The notes under the pieces: generated by a model
What the model was told of the DNA's origin: nothing
Seen by the model: only the letters and a program-made list of their open reading frames with translations
Database searches by the model: none
Shown here: one piece after another, positions 60,141 through 64,000 of the stretch
Numbering within the stretch: position 1 is the stretch's first letter
Layout: each line of letters begins with the position of its first letter
Made by a program: the position numbers and the translations under genes
Origin: Pyronema omphalodes
Taxonomy: Eukaryota > Ascomycota > Pezizomycetes > Pezizales > Pyronemataceae
DNA length: 64,000 nucleotides
Assembly (NCBI GenBank): GCA_024516155.1
Contig: JAJJXM010000019.1
Location: 558,001 to 622,000 of the forward strand
Direction: 5' to 3'

Positions 60141-61021
60141 ATGTTCAGACTCGCCCCGACTCTCCGCAACACAACCACCACTCTCCGCAACAACTACATC
60201 AAATCTTTTTCTACATCATCAATCAACATGGGTGTTACCAAGACTACCATTACTGCCGGTGACGGTACCAACTTCCCCAAGGCTGGAGACTCCCTCACCA
60301 TGCACTACGTCGGAACTTTCAAGGACGGATCCAAGTACGTCAATATAGCCCCCCCCCCCCCCCAAATCACCGTTTCCTGCTTCTGACACCCAATTCTTCA
60401 GGTTCGACTCTTCCCGCGACCGTGGCTCTCCCTTCGCCACTCGCATCGGTGTCGGTCAGGTCATTAAGGGTATGCATAGTTCCCGATCCATCCGGCCCAC
60501 CCGCTGATCCAACGCCGTTCCGAACGGCTCCCCACTCACAACCGAACCGCCCGCCATGCAATTGCATCCGCTAACTACCAATTCATGTAGGATGGGACGA
60601 GGGTATTCCCCAGATGTCTCTCGGAGAGAAGGCCACCCTTAACATTACCTAGTACGTTCACTCATTTATCTGGATACTGTCCCAAATATCTTGGTTTTTC
60701 TTTTGCTGATAAATCTGGTGTTCTGCAGCGACTATGCCTACGGAGAGAGGTGAGAAAATTCACCCCTGTAGCGAACTAGCTCCTCGAGATCATATACTAA
60801 CAGGGATGTCTTGCATAGAGGATTCCCCGGTGCCATCCCTCCCAAGTCTGACCTCATTTTGTAAGTGGACCCCACATTGAGCATATTCTTTTTTCCCGCT
60901 TCATGCGTGACATACATAACCACGCCGAATTCTAGACTGCAGTAACACCGATGCTGACAATTACGTTAACAGCGAGGTCGAGCTCCTTTCTATCAACGGA
61001 AAGAAGGCCCCCAGTGCTTAA
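60141..61021 (+). CDS. FPR1: FKBP12-type peptidyl-prolyl cis-trans isomerase
   Basis: Six exons: 60141-60334, 60402-60469, 60591-60651, 60729-60749, 60819-60860 and 60973-61021. They encode 144 residues from the first ATG or 115 from the in-frame ATG at 60228. The core is a complete [56 protein letters not shown] and LIFEVELLSI. It keeps the aromatic and acidic pocket residues that bind proline substrates, FK506 and rapamycin. The 29-residue extension [20 protein letters not shown] is basic, hydroxylated and acid-free, like a mitochondrial presequence. Branch points are good in most introns (CTGAC, GCTAAC, TACTAAC). The first intron contains a 15-base poly-C run. Confidence 0.95.
60349..60363. 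repeat. Poly-C run in FKBP intron 1, 15 bases
   Basis: The homopolymer sits between the GTACGT donor and the CTGAC branch point. Its length does not affect the coding frame. Confidence 0.8.
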
Positions 61022-64000
61022 ACGATACCCCGCATTTACTAGAGACTTCGACTACATTGCCCATCAATTGGATAGATTGCTGGACGTGTGGAGGATAATG
61101 AATGTTTCATGTCAACTATAATGGATATAACGGCAGTTATGACCCGGTTATTCATGTCTTTGGTGTCCACTTGAAGAATCTGCGCGTGTTGTCTCCGCGG
61201 TTTGTTTCGCCAATTTTGATTTCACGTTCAACCACTGCCTTCCTTTGTGCCTACAGGGCTACGATTGGCCCAAAATAAGCAAAGCTTTTGTCTGCATACG
61301 TTTGTGGAAACAGCGGTGAAGTTGAGGGAAAGACCAAACCCGCGTCAGCCCTGTTTCCTCGTCTATCGGTCGGACATTTGGTCAATATAAAACACAAGTG
61401 TAACACAGGAATGGAAGCGATGCATGTTAAACGCAAAGAATCTGCAAGCCCTTAAATTCCAAAGCTTAAGCTGCATCTCGGAAGCCAACGAACAAACAGA
61501 TTTCAAGAATCTATCCGTTAGGCGAAGTTATGGGTTGGCGACAAAAACGTGTTCACCGTTCCGAAAGCTTTAGCTTTTAAGGAACAAACGCTAGCCACAC
61601 AGTGTAGATCTAGAGTTGCCAAAAACAAATACCGCCATACCAAGTGGAGATCTGGAGATCTGGCTTGAAGTGTGACGAGGACTGACGACATTTCGCAGGC
61701 GAAAGTTGTAAATCAATTTGGAGGTAAAGATCATCAGCAGTACATCTCGTGTCTCGTAGGCAACCTGAGCCAATTCTCTGTCATTCCAACCCTTCACAGA
61801 ACCTGCCGTTCTCACGAGACGACGCCTCCAAGCCACGCTTTGAATCCTACTTCTTCCACGCTAGATATCCTACGCATATAAAGGCGCCGGTGGTCACGTG
61901 TTATTCGTTCACTGCGAGCTTACAGGTGCGGCGTCGTACCTCTGCGTGGGGGTGGTCAGGCTACCATCAGCTGCCATGGCAAGCCGCCGGCATGGTGGAC
62001 GTGTTAGCAAATTTTGATTGGACGCCTCAGTACGTTGGTCGGGAAAACTTGCGATCTAAAAAAGGAGCGGGCTCGTTTAACATGGAAGCGTGCTCGGGAG
62101 GAAAGAGAAAGATGCCGCAGGATACATGGGAAACCCTAACCCTAATATTTTGCATCCGGTACGTCAAAATTGGATAATCCGATGTTCGGATGAATTGCGT
62201 GCCGCCGGAAGGGACAGCGATGTCAAACAAAATGGTGTTTCAAATAATGTAGTTATTGTTATTCCGTGGACAGGCAAACACGGAGTGTTATATTGTATGT
62301 ACGGGATGAGATATATACCGTCTGTTTGCGACTCAAGCCTGTTCTATTATTGACGCGAGAAAATCTGTTGGTCTAGGTCATCAGTAATTGCTTACATCTG
62401 TTGGAATCAGCCGTAGCTTACACAAGTTCACTATTTCAATACAACATTCCGCGGAGATATCATGGTTCGCTTCGATACGAGTGTCAAGTCTGAAATTGTT
62501 TAGTTCGGTATATGCACGTACCGGTTTTTCATTCCTTTCAGCCTTGGGTTTTACTAGGTTTCATCATTCCAATTTTGTCTCCGGTTCGGAGCAGGCTAGC
62601 CGATAATTCTTTTGTTTATGTCCATTGCCCTCTTTCTCATGGACCCTGTTCAACTGCTTTACATCTGTGGCCTCGTGGCACAGTATATTTCTTCTTTCTT
62701 CTAGACTTTTATCAATATCTTCATCTATCTGTATTCATATTATCCATACATGTAGCTATTTGTTCTGACTTCTCTTACTGCTTATTCTGTTATAAAACTA
62801 CCCCTTGAATACCATCTTTCGTTTATCATCTCTCTTTCTTTTCCCTTTGTCCTAATCACTTTCATTAACCTTCCATCCCAGATTCTCCCATTTTTTCCTG
62901 CTAATCTGTTCACGGTCTTCTCACTTGTTCTATTCCGTACTATCATGGTGTACAGTAATTGAATCATGGTGGGAATTGCTTCTCTGATCTTAAAATATGA
63001 ATTTTTTATCTTTGTTAACCTAGAAGTATTTTTTCATATCTTTTTGCATTTTGCCGTTCCGTTGTTATTTGCTACATCATTTGACTAGATATTTGATAAT
63101 TTCTCTATCTGCCAAGTTATCCTAGCAGAATCTGTCATTTGGGCTTGTGTTTACCGGTTTGAGGTGTACTCTGCTAGCTGTGTATCTTGTCTTTGAATGT
63201 TAGTATCAGATGGCTCATATGTTTCTGACCTTTATGTCAGTGGATTTCTGTTTTATTTCTGTTGACCAGCACTATTATAGAATGAGGATAATTTGTATTG
63301 TAACTGTTCTCTCAATTCTTTCATGCATTCTCGCATGATGTATCGATTTGGGTGTGAATATATGGTGGAAGTCTCTTGAAGAGGTGCTTTTCTTCTTGTA
63401 TGCTGCGTGATCATATCTGTAGTGGCATTTTTTGTCTCAGGAAATGAATAAAAATGGATCCAATCGTCAAGCTTGCTAGTTTTCAGCTCCGGTAGCTTTG
63501 TCTTTTATTGTTGCCTTTCACTGAAATTGGGATACCGATAACTATGTCTATCATGATGTTCAACTCTGTTTTTCCTTCTCCGGATTGGTGTGCACTCCAG
63601 GTCTGATGTTTTTTTGGGGGTGTTGTCGGTAAGTGTAGTCTGTTGGTGCTTTTGGCCTCGGGATAAAGACTGCTAGATGTTAGGTGTTGCGATGTGTGCA
63701 AAATATTCTTCTTTATACGTTGTAGTAAGAATTCAATTTTACTCTGGTTAATTACGGTTGATAGATACCAAGCCCTTGATGAACTTTCAATTTTGGCCGG
63801 CTAAACCTATTTGACTGACCAACAGTAGCGTTTCTGTAAACTACGGCCTACCGTTAGTCCGTATGACCTTGTTCAGAAGCCAATTAACGAAGACGCCTTA
63901 ACGATGTAGTACCGGAGTATATGAAAAGTCACTCATTAATTGATGCTTAACTGATATGATAATGCATTTCTGATGAAACTTCCCCAAAACATGGAATGGA
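61022..64000. other. Intergenic, no supported gene
   Basis: Frames such as 61749-62177 and 62512-62808 show no recognisable domain. 62.6-63.1 kb is pyrimidine-rich low-complexity sequence. A two-copy CCCTAA motif at 62133-62144 is too short to be telomeric. Confidence 0.5.

Noticed and set aside
62133..62144. CCCTAACCCTAA, telomere-like
   Set aside because: Only two repeats, within unique sequence; not evidence of a telomere or fusion point.

Overview
This window is nuclear DNA of a filamentous ascomycete (Pezizomycotina). The genes carry short spliceosomal introns of about 40-120 nt with fungal branch points (CTGAC, TACTAAC). The content includes a HeLo-type NLR, an AA9 cellulose oxidase with a CBM1, and an HDA2/3-type deacetylase subunit. 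A member of the Leotiomycetes would fit, but the sequence alone does not prove the class. Thirteen protein-coding genes could be modelled exon by exon, and all keep an open frame across their proposed introns.

Layout. 1-13.7 kb is sparse. It holds a 988-bp non-autonomous hAT element with a perfect 8-bp target duplication, a HeLo/NB-ARC/TPR immune-receptor-like gene (minus strand), a secreted Thr/Val-rich protein gene (minus) and a 366-bp Tc1/mariner-like MITE. 13.7-24.6 kb is a dense housekeeping block: TAD3-like tRNA deaminase subunit, QTRT2-like queuine transferase subunit, a small mitochondrial protein (possibly a complex I accessory subunit), PPX1-like exopolyphosphatase, CFD1-like Fe-S scaffold and ER glucosidase II alpha. 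26.4-41.3 kb holds an uncharacterised Ser-rich protein, an HDA2/3-like subunit, a p24 cargo receptor and a ten-exon ULP2-type SUMO protease. A 1.6-kb block rich in GTGTTTA/TAAACAC separates the HDA gene from the p24 gene.

41.3-64 kb is gene-poor. It contains only a small conserved-looking 82-residue protein, the AA9 LPMO and an FKBP12-type prolyl isomerase, set in long stretches with relic-like repeats and a decayed tRNA-like sequence.

Functional themes. Two neighbouring co-oriented genes both act on the tRNA wobble base (A34 to inosine; queuosine-34). Glucosidase II and p24 serve the early secretory pathway. The HDA subunit and SUMO protease act in the nucleus. The NLR is a probable heterokaryon-incompatibility or defence cell-death gene. 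I saw no CRISPR array, no rRNA and no intact tRNA gene.
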